DNA of 20,564 bases, from positions 1-20,564 of the forward strand of contig JAFLEE010000087.1 of NCBI GenBank assembly GCA_017302015.1, given 5' to 3'. Of this stretch, positions 7,497 through 15,900 are shown in pieces (position 1 is the stretch's first letter; every line of letters begins with the position of its first letter). The stretch comes from Spirochaetota bacterium (GTDB taxonomy: Bacteria > Spirochaetota > UBA12135 > COTS27 > JAFLEE01). Under the pieces are notes generated by a model. That model made no database searches and had not been told where the DNA came from. It saw only the letters and a list, made by a program, of their open reading frames with translations. The position numbers and the translations under genes were made by a program.

Positions 7497-7538
7497 GGAG
7501 CCCGCTAGGCTGCTACCCATCGCGGCCTGGCGGGTTCT
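7497..7538 (+). terminator. Intercistronic hairpin between pstS and pstC
   Basis: CCCGCTAGG (7501-7509) pairs with CCTGGCGGG (7526-7534) with one T-G wobble. Outward pairs (GGAG with TTCT) extend the stem to about 12-13 bp. A pyrimidine-rich TTCTCTCGTTC tract overlaps and follows the 3' arm. It could act as a partial terminator or stabilise the pstS message. Confidence 0.55.
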
Positions 7539-7579
7539 CTCGTTCACCCAGCCTCAAACAGAGTAAGCTTAAACCCCCC

Positions 7580-9886
7580 ATGGCCCTCCCCGAAAGGTTC
7601 CAGGTTTCCCGAAACACCCTGCTCGTCGACCGGGCCATGAATCGAACGATCCGATTCGGGGGCGCGGCGGTCATCGTGGCCGTCTCGGGAATCCTGCTTT
7701 TTGTCGTGCTCCAGATCCTACCGCTTTTCCGGGGCGCCCGCCTGACCCCCGCCCTCGTCTTTCCGGCCACGAACCTCTCCAATAGCCCCGCACGCCTCCT
7801 GGGAGCCGATGAATGGATGGAAGCTCCCTTCGTGGTAGACGACGCGGGGATCTTCCATTTCTACCACCTTTCCTATGCGGAGACAAACGGGAAGACATAC
7901 CCCGCCCTGGATCGCCTCGAGTCGGTCCGCCCCGACGTCTTTCCGCCGGGCGAGACCCCGACGGCCTTCGCCTACGATCAAGAGCGGCAAGAGATCGCCC
8001 TGGGCGGACCCGGTGGCCGCTTCGCCATCCTCGAACTCGGCTATGCCGCTGATTTTTCCTCGGAAAGACGCGCCGTGCGCCAGGGCCTTCGGACCGCACT
8101 CCGCTCGACCCTCGGGAAGCCGGGGGCCGCCTTGAGCGCGGTCGCATTCGGCGGCGATGGCGATCGAAAACTGGCGGCCGCGATCCAGCCGTGGCCCAGC
8201 GGCCCCGAACTTTATATCCGGAGTTTCGTGAAGAGCCGGAGCCTTGAAGGCGAAGCCGCGCTCCTGGCGGGAACCGAGCACGAACTCACGACGAACTTGC
8301 CCTCGCCCCCCGTTCGATTGCTGGTAAAAAAACAAGCCGATGGCCTTTTGGCGATCCTCGCGGACGGCTCGGTCGCCTACCTGGCGGTGGACGATGAGGG
8401 TGCCACCCTGCGCCAAATCTTCACGCCTTTCGAAGATCTCCCGGAGAAGCGCGTGGGGAACGCCGAGTTCATCTTTGGCGACGTGTCGGTTTCGTTCGTC
8501 TCGGCGGCCGGGGAGCACCGGGTCTTCAGCCTCTATGCCCGCGCCGACCGGGACAATCTGCGCCTCTTCGGGCGGACGAAATCCTTCGCGGCGCTCTCGG
8601 GCGCGGCGGGATGGTCGGCCCATGGCATCCGGAATAAGACCCTCCTATTAGGCGAGGGGCGTAAGGCCGCGCTCTGCTACACCACCACCGAATCCGTGCG
8701 GTGGCGGGGCGAATTGCCGGTGGCCACCTTACGGGGGATCCTCGGCGGGAAGAACGACAAGGCCCTCTTCCTCGGGGCCGACCGGAATCTCCACCTCTAC
8801 GACCTCGAGGACCGCCACCCGGAAGTCTCGTGGACGGCCTTCTTCGGCAAGGTCTGGTACGAGGGGAGCGCGGAGCCCAAGTACGAGTGGCAATCCACCG
8901 GGGGGACGGACGATTTCGAGCCGAAACTTTCCCTCGTCCCGCTCATCCTCGGGACCTTGAAGGGAACCTTCTACGCCCTCCTTTTCGCGGTGCCCTTGGG
9001 CCTGCTCGCGGCGCTCTATACCAGCCAATTCCTCAGCCCGGGGCTCAAGGGTTACGTGAAGCCCGTCATGGAACTCTCCGCGAGCCTGCCGTCGGTCGTC
9101 CTCGGCTTCATCGCCGCGCTCATCCTGGCCCCGCTCGTCGAGAACCGCGTGCCTTCCATCCTGCTGATCCTGATCTTCACCCCCGCCGCCGCCATCGCCT
9201 TCGGCGCGCTCTGGGCCCGCCAGCCCGCCCGATCGCGCGCGCGCATCCCCGCCGGTTGGGAGTTCGCCGCCTTCGCCCCCGTGTTCTTGGCGGCCGTGGC
9301 CGCCGCATGGCTGCTCGGGCCCCCGATGGAGCGGCTTTTATTCACCGTGGCGGACCCCGCGACCGGCGCCCGGGTGGCCGATTTCAAACTCTGGTTCACC
9401 CACGCCACGGGCCTCCCGTTCGAGCAGCGCAATTCCCTGGTCGTCGGCTTCATCATGGGGTTCGCCGTGATGCCCATCCTCTTCACCATCGCGGAAGACG
9501 CGCTGTCGAATGTGCCCGACTCCATGCGGAGCGGGGCGCTCGCCCTGGGCGCGAGCCGTTGGCAGACCGCCATCCACGTCGTGCTCCCCACCGCCGCCGC
9601 GGGGCTCTTCTCCGCCGTCATGGTGGCCTTCGGCCGGGCCGTGGGCGAGACGATGATCGTGGTGATGGCGACGGGGAATACCCCCGTGCTCGACTTCAAC
9701 CTCTTCAACGGGATGCGCACGCTCTCCGCCAATATCGCGGTGGAACTCCCCGAGGCCCCCGAGGGCGGCACCCTCTACCGCACCCTCTTCTTCGGGGCCC
9801 TCGTGCTCTTCGCCATGACCTTCGTCCTCAATACCCTGGCCGAAATCCTGCGTCAGCGGCTGCGCGAGAAGTATAAAAATGTCTGA
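7580..9886 (+). CDS. pstC: Phosphate ABC transporter permease PstC, enlarged type
   Basis: This inner-membrane permease forms the phosphate channel with PstA. At 768 aa it is more than twice E. coli PstC (319 aa). A TM helix at about 26-48 is followed by about 400 extracytoplasmic residues (50-450) made of short strand repeats (for example GPGGRFAILELG, GLLAILADGSVAYLAV, KALFLGADRNLHLYDLE) suggestive of a beta-propeller. The ABC permease domain follows: helices near 452-480, 495-520, 525-545, 562-580, 618-635, 670-695 and 735-755, with the EAA loop at about 639-663 (EDALSNVP, then GALALGASRWQT). This layout is known from Pseudomonas-type Pst systems. The ATG at 7580 has only a weak ribosome site; an ATG at residue 20 is an alternative. 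The stop overlaps pstA by 8 nt. Confidence 0.9.
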   Translation: MALPERFQVSRNTLLVDRAMNRTIRFGGAAVIVAVSGILLFVVLQILPLFRGARLTPALVFPATNLSNSPARLLGADEWMEAPFVVDDAGIFHFYHLSYAETNGKTYPALDRLESVRPDVFPPGETPTAFAYDQERQEIALGGPGGRFAILELGYAADFSSERRAVRQGLRTALRSTLGKPGAALSAVAFGGDGDRKLAAAIQPWPSGPELYIRSFVKSRSLEGEAALLAGTEHELTTNLPSPPVRLLVKKQADGLLAILADGSVAYLAVDDEGATLRQIFTPFEDLPEKRVGNAEFIFGDVSVSFVSAAGEHRVFSLYARADRDNLRLFGRTKSFAALSGAAGWSAHGIRNKTLLLGEGRKAALCYTTTESVRWRGELPVATLRGILGGKNDKALFLGADRNLHLYDLEDRHPEVSWTAFFGKVWYEGSAEPKYEWQSTGGTDDFEPKLSLVPLILGTLKGTFYALLFAVPLGLLAALYTSQFLSPGLKGYVKPVMELSASLPSVVLGFIAALILAPLVENRVPSILLILIFTPAAAIAFGALWARQPARSRARIPAGWEFAAFAPVFLAAVAAAWLLGPPMERLLFTVADPATGARVADFKLWFTHATGLPFEQRNSLVVGFIMGFAVMPILFTIAEDALSNVPDSMRSGALALGASRWQTAIHVVLPTAAAGLFSAVMVAFGRAVGETMIVVMATGNTPVLDFNLFNGMRTLSANIAVELPEAPEGGTLYRTLFFGALVLFAMTFVLNTLAEILRQRLREKYKNV

Positions 9887-11537
9887 GCATCCCCCCCCAT
9901 CCACCGGCTCGCCCGGGGAGGCCTGGGTCTGGTTCGCCGGCCTCGGCCTCGTCACCGGCCTCGCCATGGTCCTCGGCCTCCTCGCGGTCATCACCTGGAA
10001 CGGCCTCGGGGTCTTTTGGCCGAAGGACATCCTGAAGGTCGACTTCAAGGAAGGGAGCGCGGCGGGCATCGGCGGCGCGCCGGCGCTCCTGGGGGAACTC
10101 ATCAAGACGCAGGAGCGCAAGATGGGCCAGGCCCCGGGCCAACCGCTCCCCATGGAATGGCAGGTCTTCACGGGGAATAAGGATCGCTACGGCCAGATGT
10201 TCAAATACTTCGACGCCGCGGAGATCGCCTCCCATTCGAAGCCGGCCGGCGTGGCGCGCGTCGAGCGGCTCGAATACGGGCCGGCCCTCGGCTTCCCCCG
10301 ATCCCTGAACCAGGATGACGGCGGGGTCTTGCCCGCGACCGATGCGACTTTCGAGAAGAAACTGCGCGAGGCCATTTCCGGGCAGCGCGCGCTGCGGCGG
10401 GATTTGCGCCGTGTGGAAAAGAACGAGATCGGCGCGGTGAACGCCCGCATCGAGTCCCTTCGCCTGAAGGCCAAGCGCCTGGAGCGCAATCCGGGCGATC
10501 CGGCGAAACGGGCGGAAATCCAGCGAAAGATCGACGCGGCCCAGACGGAATACGAGGCGCTCTCCGCGCGCGCCCGAGAGATCCGGGGGCGAAAGAGCGG
10601 CGCCCGGCTGGTCTTGGCCCTGGGGACGGGGGAAGAAAGCGAGGTGCCGGTGGGCCAGATCGTGGATACCTGGCGGCCCAATGACATGAACGCGGCCCAA
10701 AAAACTGGCCATTTCCTCGCGGCCATCGGTTCCTACATCGTCGACGAGCCCCGGGAGGCGAACACCGAAGGGGGCGTCTTCCCCGCCATCTTCGGGACCT
10801 TCGTCATGACGCTCCTCATGTCCCTGGCGGTGATGCCCTTCGGGGTGGTGGCGGCGATCTATCTGCGGGAATACGCCCATCAGGGCTCCTTCGTCCGCGG
10901 GGTCCGCATCGCGGTGAATAATCTCGCCGGGGTGCCCTCCATCGTCTACGGCGTCTTCGGCCTCGGGTTCTTCGTCTACGTCATCGGGGGGAGCCTCGAT
11001 CGGCTTTTCTTCGCCGATCGCCTGCCGTCGCCCACCTTCGGAACCGGCGGCCTCCTCTGGGCGGCGCTGACCCTGGCCCTTATGACCGTGCCGGTGGTGA
11101 TCGTTTCCACAGAAGAGGCCCTCGCGGCGGTCTCGCGGGGCGTGCGCGAGGGCGCCTTGGCCTGCGGCGCGAGCAAGTGGCAGACGATCCGGAGCGTGGT
11201 GCTCCCGGCCGCGGCGCCCGGTATGCTCACCGGCCTCATCTTGGCCATGGCCCGGGGGGCGGGCGAGGTCGCCCCGCTCATGATCGTAGGGGTGGTGAAA
11301 CTGGCCCCCGAACTCCCCATCGACGGGCTCTTCCCGTTCATCCACCTCGAGCGCAAGTTCATGCACCTGGGCTTCCACATCTACGATCTCGGCTTCCAAT
11401 CGCCCGACAGCGAGGCCGCCAAGCCGATGGTCTTCGCCACCACGCTCCTCCTCATCGCCCTGGTCGTGGCGCTCAACGCCGGCGCCATCCTCCTCCGCAA
11501 CCGGCTGCGGAAAAAACTCGCCACCGGAGCCTTCTGA
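9879..11537 (+). CDS. pstA: Phosphate ABC transporter permease PstA, enlarged type
   Basis: This is the second permease of the phosphate importer, 552 aa against 296 in E. coli. One N-terminal helix (about 16-40) and an extracytoplasmic insert (about 45-295) precede the permease domain. The insert matches in position the N-terminal extension of Pseudomonas-type PstA (DUF3333). Within it, 157-237 is charged and heptad-like ([46 protein letters not shown]), predicting a coiled coil. The permease domain has helices near 302-327, 345-368, 390-410, 446-470 and 517-538, and an EAA loop at 413-436 ([20 protein letters not shown]). The start lies inside the end of pstC (8-nt overlap) and the stop shares one base with the pstB ATG, so the three genes are translationally coupled. 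Confidence 0.9.
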   Translation: MSEHPPPSTGSPGEAWVWFAGLGLVTGLAMVLGLLAVITWNGLGVFWPKDILKVDFKEGSAAGIGGAPALLGELIKTQERKMGQAPGQPLPMEWQVFTGNKDRYGQMFKYFDAAEIASHSKPAGVARVERLEYGPALGFPRSLNQDDGGVLPATDATFEKKLREAISGQRALRRDLRRVEKNEIGAVNARIESLRLKAKRLERNPGDPAKRAEIQRKIDAAQTEYEALSARAREIRGRKSGARLVLALGTGEESEVPVGQIVDTWRPNDMNAAQKTGHFLAAIGSYIVDEPREANTEGGVFPAIFGTFVMTLLMSLAVMPFGVVAAIYLREYAHQGSFVRGVRIAVNNLAGVPSIVYGVFGLGFFVYVIGGSLDRLFFADRLPSPTFGTGGLLWAALTLALMTVPVVIVSTEEALAAVSRGVREGALACGASKWQTIRSVVLPAAAPGMLTGLILAMARGAGEVAPLMIVGVVKLAPELPIDGLFPFIHLERKFMHLGFHIYDLGFQSPDSEAAKPMVFATTLLLIALVVALNAGAILLRNRLRKKLATGAF

Positions 11538-12349
11538 TGCAGCAAACCGCGACCAAGACCCTCGAGGTGCTCGCTCCCTCGGAAGCGCCCGAGAATCCCG
11601 CCTACATCCGCTTCCTCCGCTACCATTTCTGGTACGGAGCGGCGCAGGCGCTCCACGGGATCGACCTCGATATCCCCGAGAAGCGCGTCACCGCCCTCAT
11701 CGGCCCCTCGGGTTGCGGCAAGAGCACGCTGCTTCGCAACATCAACCGGATGAACGACCTCATCGACGGCGTGCGCCACACGGGCGACCTCATCCTGGGG
11801 GCGCACAGCGTCTACGACCCCTCGGTCGAGGTGATCGGGCTCCGCAAGCGCGTGGGGATGGTCTTCCAGAAATCCAACCCCTTCCCAAAGTCCATCTACG
11901 AGAACGTGATCTTCGCCCTGCGCATGGCGGGGCGCACCGACCGGAGGCTCCTGGACGAGACGGTGGAGAAGAGCCTGCGCGATGCCGCGTTGTGGGACGA
12001 GGTGAAGGACCGCCTGCACGAGAGCGCGCTGGGCCTGTCGGGCGGGCAGCAGCAGCGCCTGTGCATCGCCCGCGCGGTGGCCAACCGGCCCGAAGTGCTC
12101 CTCATGGACGAGCCCTGCTCGGCCCTCGACCCCATCGCCACCGGGAAGGTCGAGGAGCTCATGCATGAACTCAAGAAAAACTACACCATCGTCATCGTGA
12201 CCCACAACATGCAGCAGGCCGCCCGGGTGAGCGATTTCACCGCGTTCTTCTACCTCGGGAGGCTCGTCGAGTTCAATCCCACCGCCACCATCTTCTTGAA
12301 CCCGTCCCAGAAGCGCACGGAGGACTACATCTCCGGGCGGTTCGGCTGA
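11537..12349 (+). CDS. pstB: Phosphate ABC transporter ATPase PstB
   Basis: This ATPase powers phosphate import. It is 270 aa, the normal length, with Walker [10 protein letters not shown] (56-64), Q-loop Q111 in [22 protein letters not shown] signature LSGGQQQR (167-174), Walker B VLLMDEP (187-193), D-loop SALDP, and switch H223 in VTHN. The [11 protein letters not shown] segment and [11 protein letters not shown] terminus are specific to PstB among ABC ATPases. The ATG at 11537 overlaps the pstA stop by one base (TGATG). The same frame is open further upstream inside pstA, but that part is non-coding in this frame. Confidence 0.95.
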   Translation: MQQTATKTLEVLAPSEAPENPAYIRFLRYHFWYGAAQALHGIDLDIPEKRVTALIGPSGCGKSTLLRNINRMNDLIDGVRHTGDLILGAHSVYDPSVEVIGLRKRVGMVFQKSNPFPKSIYENVIFALRMAGRTDRRLLDETVEKSLRDAALWDEVKDRLHESALGLSGGQQQRLCIARAVANRPEVLLMDEPCSALDPIATGKVEELMHELKKNYTIVIVTHNMQQAARVSDFTAFFYLGRLVEFNPTATIFLNPSQKRTEDYISGRFG

Positions 12350-12371
12350 ATCCCAGGAAACAGGAAACCCC

Positions 12372-13034
12372 ATGCTCCGCGAAAAAATGGAATTACTGCG
12401 CAAGAAATTCACCGATAGCATCGCCGAAGTGGAGGGCATGCTCGCCGAGGTCAGCGGCGGCCTCGTCGAGGCGTCAGAGGGTTTCCTGGAGAAGGTCGCC
12501 GCGCGCGAGGAGCGAGTGAACCAGTTCGAGTTGGAACTGGATTTCTTCTGTACTTCCATCATCTCCCTCTACGCCCCCGAGGCGCGCGACCTGCGCACGG
12601 TGCTCATGATCCTCAAGATGAACAACGACGTGGAGCGCATCGGCGACCTCCTCTACGGGGTGGCGAAGGTGGTGGCGCAGCTGCGCGAGCAGGGCGAGGC
12701 GTGCGATCCCGAACTCCGCGGGCTCCTGGACGACGCCGGGGCGATGTTCAAGCGCGCGGTCGACGCTTTCTTCGAGGAGGATGCGCAGAAGGCAGACGCC
12801 GTGCTGGCGGACGACGATGCCATCGACCAGCGGCGCCACCGCATCATCGGGCGCATGCTCGAGACCATCGCCAAGGATCCGGACCATGTGCGCCGGTACT
12901 ACAGCAATATCAAGGCGACCCAGAAGGTCGAGCGCATCGCCGACCACGCCACCAATATCGCCGAGGACGTCATCTACATGATCAAGGCCACCTCGGTGAA
13001 GCACCAGCATGAGGAGGGGCACGGGAAGGCCTAG
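12372..13034 (+). CDS. phoU: Phosphate signalling protein PhoU
   Basis: PhoU is a cytoplasmic helical protein that links Pst transporter state to PhoR and represses the Pho response when phosphate is ample. The 220 aa form two PhoU repeats, with metal-binding E/D-xxx-D signatures in NNDVERIGD (84-92) and QKVERIADHATNIAEDVIYM (184-203). The ATG is preceded by AGGAAAC, and the gene follows pstB by 22 nt, completing a pstSCAB-phoU cluster. It ends with TAG, showing that TAG serves as a normal stop in this genome. The His/Glu/Lys-rich tail (KHQHEEGHGKA) is short and not conserved. Confidence 0.93.
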   Translation: MLREKMELLRKKFTDSIAEVEGMLAEVSGGLVEASEGFLEKVAAREERVNQFELELDFFCTSIISLYAPEARDLRTVLMILKMNNDVERIGDLLYGVAKVVAQLREQGEACDPELRGLLDDAGAMFKRAVDAFFEEDAQKADAVLADDDAIDQRRHRIIGRMLETIAKDPDHVRRYYSNIKATQKVERIADHATNIAEDVIYMIKATSVKHQHEEGHGKA

Positions 13035-13072
13035 GCGGTCGTGGAAATCCCCTCGGCGCCCCCGCGGGGCTT

Positions 13073-13089
13073 GGACCCCGCTCGGGTCC
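13073..13089. terminator. Weak hairpin between convergent phoU and amidohydrolase B
   Basis: GGACCC (13073-13078) and GGGTCC (13084-13089) form a 6-bp stem with loop CGCTC; a second palindromic core CCCCGCGGGG lies just upstream. No T-run follows on either strand, so termination is uncertain. Confidence 0.3.
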
Positions 13090-13151
13090 ATCGGTTCGGA
13101 GGCTCGAGGCCCCGTTCCAATCGAAGGGCGATGGCCGCGCCAGAAACTCCG

Positions 13152-13901
13152 TCAGCGAAGCGGCGCGAGGATCTTCTCGGCGTTTTCCCGCAGGATATTC
13201 ATCCGGTCCTCCTCGCGGATGCCTGAATATTTCACGGCGCCCATGAGGTAGCCCGGGTCGAACCAGGGGAGGTCCGTGCCGAAGACGACCTTTTCGGAGC
13301 CGGCGATGCGCACCATGGCCTCGATGGCCCCGTCGAGGCAGCCCACGGCGCAGGTGTCGAGGTAGAGGTGCTCGTGCGCTCCGGCCAATCGGGCGAAGGC
13401 CTCGTGCTCATGGTAGCCGCTATGGCCGAGGACGAAGCGGACGTTCGGCCATTTCTCGGCGACCCGGCGGCAATTCTCGAGCCCGCAGCGGGTGTCGCCA
13501 CCCCAGGTGTGGGCCAGCACGAGGAGGCGGTGCGCGTCGGCGTAGGTCCACCAGGGCTCGAAGCGCGGGCCGTCGAGGGGATATTGATGGAGGGAGCTGT
13601 GGAACTTGAACCCGACGAACCCCAGGGCGCGGGCGGCTTCGAACGCCGCGATTTCGCGCTCGAATCGGCCTTCCCCGTGGGGGTGGACGACCCAATAGGC
13701 GAGGAAGCGGCCCGAGGCCTCCCGAAGGATCTCAGCCGTCGCGCCATTGCTCCCGGGCTCGATGAGGGCCCGGTGGGGGCTCAGCACCAGGGTGGCGATC
13801 TGGTGGCGGTCCATCTCTCGGATCATCTCTGGCGTGGACGAGCGGGGCATGGGGAAACCGACGTATGCCCCGTGGTGGCCGTGGAGATCGATGAAGTTCA
13901 T
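13152..13901 (-). CDS. Amidohydrolase-family metal-dependent hydrolase (copy B)
   Basis: A 249-aa TIM-barrel hydrolase of the amidohydrolase 2 type (PF04909-like). The expected metal and catalytic residues are present: H7 and H9 in DLHGHHG, H101 after GFKF, H131 in LLVLAHTWGG, H160 in VLGHSG, and D210 in VVFGTDLPW. The substrate cannot be read from sequence; family members act on lactones, decarboxylate acids or hydrolyse C-N bonds. The start overlaps the natural end of the upstream amidohydrolase-like gene by one base (TGATG), so it is the third gene of the ROK operon. The frame is open further upstream, but that part is a GC-rich shadow of copy A. Both copies begin MNF-x-D, suggesting an old tandem duplication. 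Confidence 0.82.
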   Translation of the reverse strand: MNFIDLHGHHGAYVGFPMPRSSTPEMIREMDRHQIATLVLSPHRALIEPGSNGATAEILREASGRFLAYWVVHPHGEGRFEREIAAFEAARALGFVGFKFHSSLHQYPLDGPRFEPWWTYADAHRLLVLAHTWGGDTRCGLENCRRVAEKWPNVRFVLGHSGYHEHEAFARLAGAHEHLYLDTCAVGCLDGAIEAMVRIAGSEKVVFGTDLPWFDPGYLMGAVKYSGIREEDRMNILRENAEKILAPLR

Positions 13902-14008
13902 CACGCCACCTCCGAGAGGATTCGGGCGAGGTTCCCGGAGGCGATGAGGGAGGCCTCGGCTTGGGGCACATCGAGGCGCTCGAGGAAGCCGACGGCGCCC
14001 CCGGGTTC
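13901..14008 (-). pseudogene. C-terminal remainder of amidohydrolase-like A beyond an in-frame TAG
   Basis: Immediately after the TAG at 14011-14009 the same frame continues for 35 codons: EPGGAVGFLERL, then a helix, then SGNLARILSEVA, then TGA. This is the expected end of an amidohydrolase (compare FDPGYLMGAVKYSG, ENAEKILAPL in copy B). Its stop overlaps the ATG of copy B, the arrangement expected for an intact operon. So the TAG interrupts one ancestral 246-codon gene rather than marking its real end. Confidence 0.75.
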
Positions 14009-14641
14009 CTAGCGGGGCGCTCCGGTGCTGAAGCAAAGGCGCCGGGCGCCGAAGCGTTTCACCGTCTCCTGGACTTCGCCGCTGACGCGGCAGGGTCCCA
14101 GGGCCAGATGGAAGGAGGGGAAGCGCTCCAGGAGCGGCCAGGTGTAGCGGGCGAGGCCCCACGAATGGCCGTTGAGCGCCACGAGGGTGAGCTTGGGGAA
14201 CTCGCAGAGTACCTGGTCGCATTTTTCGTAGCCCGGGTAATCGGGGGCGGGCATGAGGATGGGGATGCGCCGCTCCTCGCACACGGCGAAGAGATCGCCG
14301 CAGAAGGTGCGGCGCGTGGAGAAGGGGAGGGCGGGATCGCAGACGAGCGCCCCGACCCCGGCGCGCTTCATGGCGCCGGGGAGTTCCTCGGGCGAGGGGA
14401 ACTCCCCGGCGTGGTGGGGGACGAGGAACCAGGCCGGCACCAGGCGCGCCTCACCTGGAGCGAACGAAGCGGCCAGACGATTGCCATCGGGGATGCTCCA
14501 GGCATGGGCCGCGCTGCGGAAGAGGCTGCGCTGGATCCCGAAATGGTCCATTTGGGCGAGAACCTCCCCGACCGTTCCCGTGGGGAACCGGGAAGGTTTC
14601 GGCCCATCGCCGACAAGGAAATCGGCGTCGAAGAAGTTCAT
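14009..14641 (-). CDS. Amidohydrolase-like protein (copy A), cut short by in-frame TAG
   Basis: A 210-aa amidohydrolase-like protein, about 15% shorter than the natural gene because of a TAG at codon 211 directly after LCFSTGAPR. It resembles the TIM-barrel fold of copy B but the metal sites are degraded: the N-terminal HxH is replaced by DADFLVG, the Lys/His strand by ALVCDPAL, and the catalytic Asp by Gly in STGAP. Subfamilies lacking these ligands are known and may be non-catalytic. The ATG overlaps the stop of the ROK gene by 4 nt (ATGA). The missing end would remove the last barrel strand loop and helix. A sequencing error, a true nonsense mutation, or readthrough could each explain the TAG. 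Confidence 0.72.
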   Translation of the reverse strand: MNFFDADFLVGDGPKPSRFPTGTVGEVLAQMDHFGIQRSLFRSAAHAWSIPDGNRLAASFAPGEARLVPAWFLVPHHAGEFPSPEELPGAMKRAGVGALVCDPALPFSTRRTFCGDLFAVCEERRIPILMPAPDYPGYEKCDQVLCEFPKLTLVALNGHSWGLARYTWPLLERFPSFHLALGPCRVSGEVQETVKRFGARRLCFSTGAPR

Positions 14642-15834
14642 GAAGGGCTCCCTCCCTTGGAGCGGTTCTTGGCAGGGCGGCGGGGAGGATCCTCCCCGCC
14701 CGGTTCATCGCGAAGGAAGCGTTCGAAGGCGTGGAGGGCCGCGCCGAAGGCCGCGCCCAATTCCGGGTAGGCGGCGAGGCGGATGGCGAGTTTTCGGGCG
14801 TTGGGCTCGAGCACTTTCCCCAGGAGGGAATCCCGGACCGCCTCGGTGAGCCGGGGAAAATAAGCGAACAGGTTCCCGCCGAGGCTGATGGCCTGGGGAT
14901 TGAGGACGTTCACGAGACCCGAGAGCGCGGAAGCGATGGCGTCGGCGGTGCGCAGGATCTCGGCATGGACCTGGGGGTCGCCCGCCTCCCAGGCTTCATT
15001 CACGCGGGCGGGGTCGATCTTCGCCGCGTCGTTCTCGCACAGGCGGGCGAGCGTGCCGCGGAGTTCCCCGGCCTGCATCCGCTTCTTGAGGCGGCCGAGG
15101 AGCATGGGCACCGTGGCGAGATTCTCCAGGCAGCCGACGTTGCCGCAGCTGCAGGCCCCCGCCTCGAGGCTCGCGAACACGTGCCCCAATTCGCCGGCGG
15201 CGTGGTTGGCGCCGGCCACCGCCTTCCCGTCGATGAACACGCAGGCCTGGATGCCGTTCCCCGCGTTCACGTGGATCGCGTCGCGGTCGTCGCGGAGGCT
15301 GCCGAAGCTTTTCTCCGCCGTGGCCGCGGCGTGGCCGGAACTCAGGAGGGAGAGGCGGCTGCGCAGCCCGAGGGCGGAGAGCGCGAACCCGTCCCAGCCC
15401 CGATTATTGGCGAAGAGTTCGACGCGGAGTTTTTGGGGATCGATGACGGCGGTGATGGCGAGGCCCACTCCGTCCACCCCGCGCTCGTGGCGCTTCAAGG
15501 CCGGGGCGAGGAGGAGGGGATCCTCCGGCGTGGGGATTTCTTCCAGTAGGGAGAAGGCGCCCCGGGCATCCATGCGCAGGATGCGGGTTTTCCACGCGCC
15601 GACATCCACCCCCAGGCAGGTTTTCCAGGCCGGGTTCATGGCGAGGGAGACGTTTCGGCTGCGGTCCGTATCGGTCTCGAGGACGATCTCTTTTTTGATG
15701 AGGAGGTCGACGTATTTGGAGACGGAGGCGGGGGCCATATGGAGGCCCTGGCTGATCTCGAAGCGGCGGATGCCGGGCTTCTGGAAAACCAGGCGCCGCA
15801 CGGTCTGAAAATTTTCAAAGGCGAAATGACGCAT
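14638..15834 (-). CDS. ROK-family transcriptional repressor
   Basis: A 398-aa regulator, probably sugar-responsive. Residues about 10-60 form a winged helix-turn-helix (FEISQGLHMAPASVSKYVDLLIKK). The rest is a ROK domain: phosphate loop remnant DVGAWKT (77-83), GNGIQACVFIDGK (192-204), GELGHV (214-219) and the zinc motif CSCGNVGCLE (228-237). The catalytic Asp of ROK kinases (usually in NDANAAA) is replaced in SSGHAAATAE (165-174), so this is a regulator and not a kinase, like NagC/Mlc/XylR. It heads an operon with the two amidohydrolase genes (4-nt overlap) and is divergent from the aminotransferase gene; the shared AT-rich promoter has palindromes suited to autoregulation. No strong ribosome site precedes the ATG. 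Confidence 0.88.
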   Translation of the reverse strand: MRHFAFENFQTVRRLVFQKPGIRRFEISQGLHMAPASVSKYVDLLIKKEIVLETDTDRSRNVSLAMNPAWKTCLGVDVGAWKTRILRMDARGAFSLLEEIPTPEDPLLLAPALKRHERGVDGVGLAITAVIDPQKLRVELFANNRGWDGFALSALGLRSRLSLLSSGHAAATAEKSFGSLRDDRDAIHVNAGNGIQACVFIDGKAVAGANHAAGELGHVFASLEAGACSCGNVGCLENLATVPMLLGRLKKRMQAGELRGTLARLCENDAAKIDPARVNEAWEAGDPQVHAEILRTADAIASALSGLVNVLNPQAISLGGNLFAYFPRLTEAVRDSLLGKVLEPNARKLAIRLAAYPELGAAFGAALHAFERFLRDEPGGEDPPRRPAKNRSKGGSPS

Positions 15835-15841
15835 GAACGAT

Positions 15842-15870
15842 ACTCTAGGTTATTAAGTTAAAATAGTCAA
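15842..15870 (-). promoter_or_regulatory. Candidate sigma-70 promoter of the ROK operon
   Basis: On the minus strand TTGACT (15870-15865) and TAGAGT (15847-15842) are separated by exactly 17 bp. The -10 lies only 7 nt before the ATG, implying a leaderless or very short leader transcript. The -35 is inside the palindrome at 15866-15876. Confidence 0.5.
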
Positions 15871-15884
15871 CTTGACAAACTAAA
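15858..15884. promoter_or_regulatory. Candidate ROK operator
   Basis: A perfect core palindrome GTCAA-C-TTGAC (15866-15876) extends to an imperfect 27-bp repeat: arms TTAAAATAGTCAA and TTGACAAACTAAA match at about 9 of 13 positions after reversal. The minus-strand half TTTAGTTTGTCAA resembles operator halves of XylR-type ROK repressors (TTAGTTTGTT). It overlaps the ROK -35 and lies upstream of the aminotransferase -10, so it could control both directions. Confidence 0.5.
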
Positions 15885-15900
15885 AAAAAGTAACTAACCT

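Noticed and set aside
13032-14011. Genome-wide reassignment of TAG as a sense codon
   Set aside because: phoU ends with TAG at a normal PhoU length, so TAG is used as a stop here. A local explanation for the amidohydrolase TAG is simpler.
13902-14282. Extension of amidohydrolase B upstream of 13901
   Set aside because: The extra residues are Arg/Pro-rich shadow of copy A, and B has the normal family N-terminus MNFIDLHGHH at 13901.
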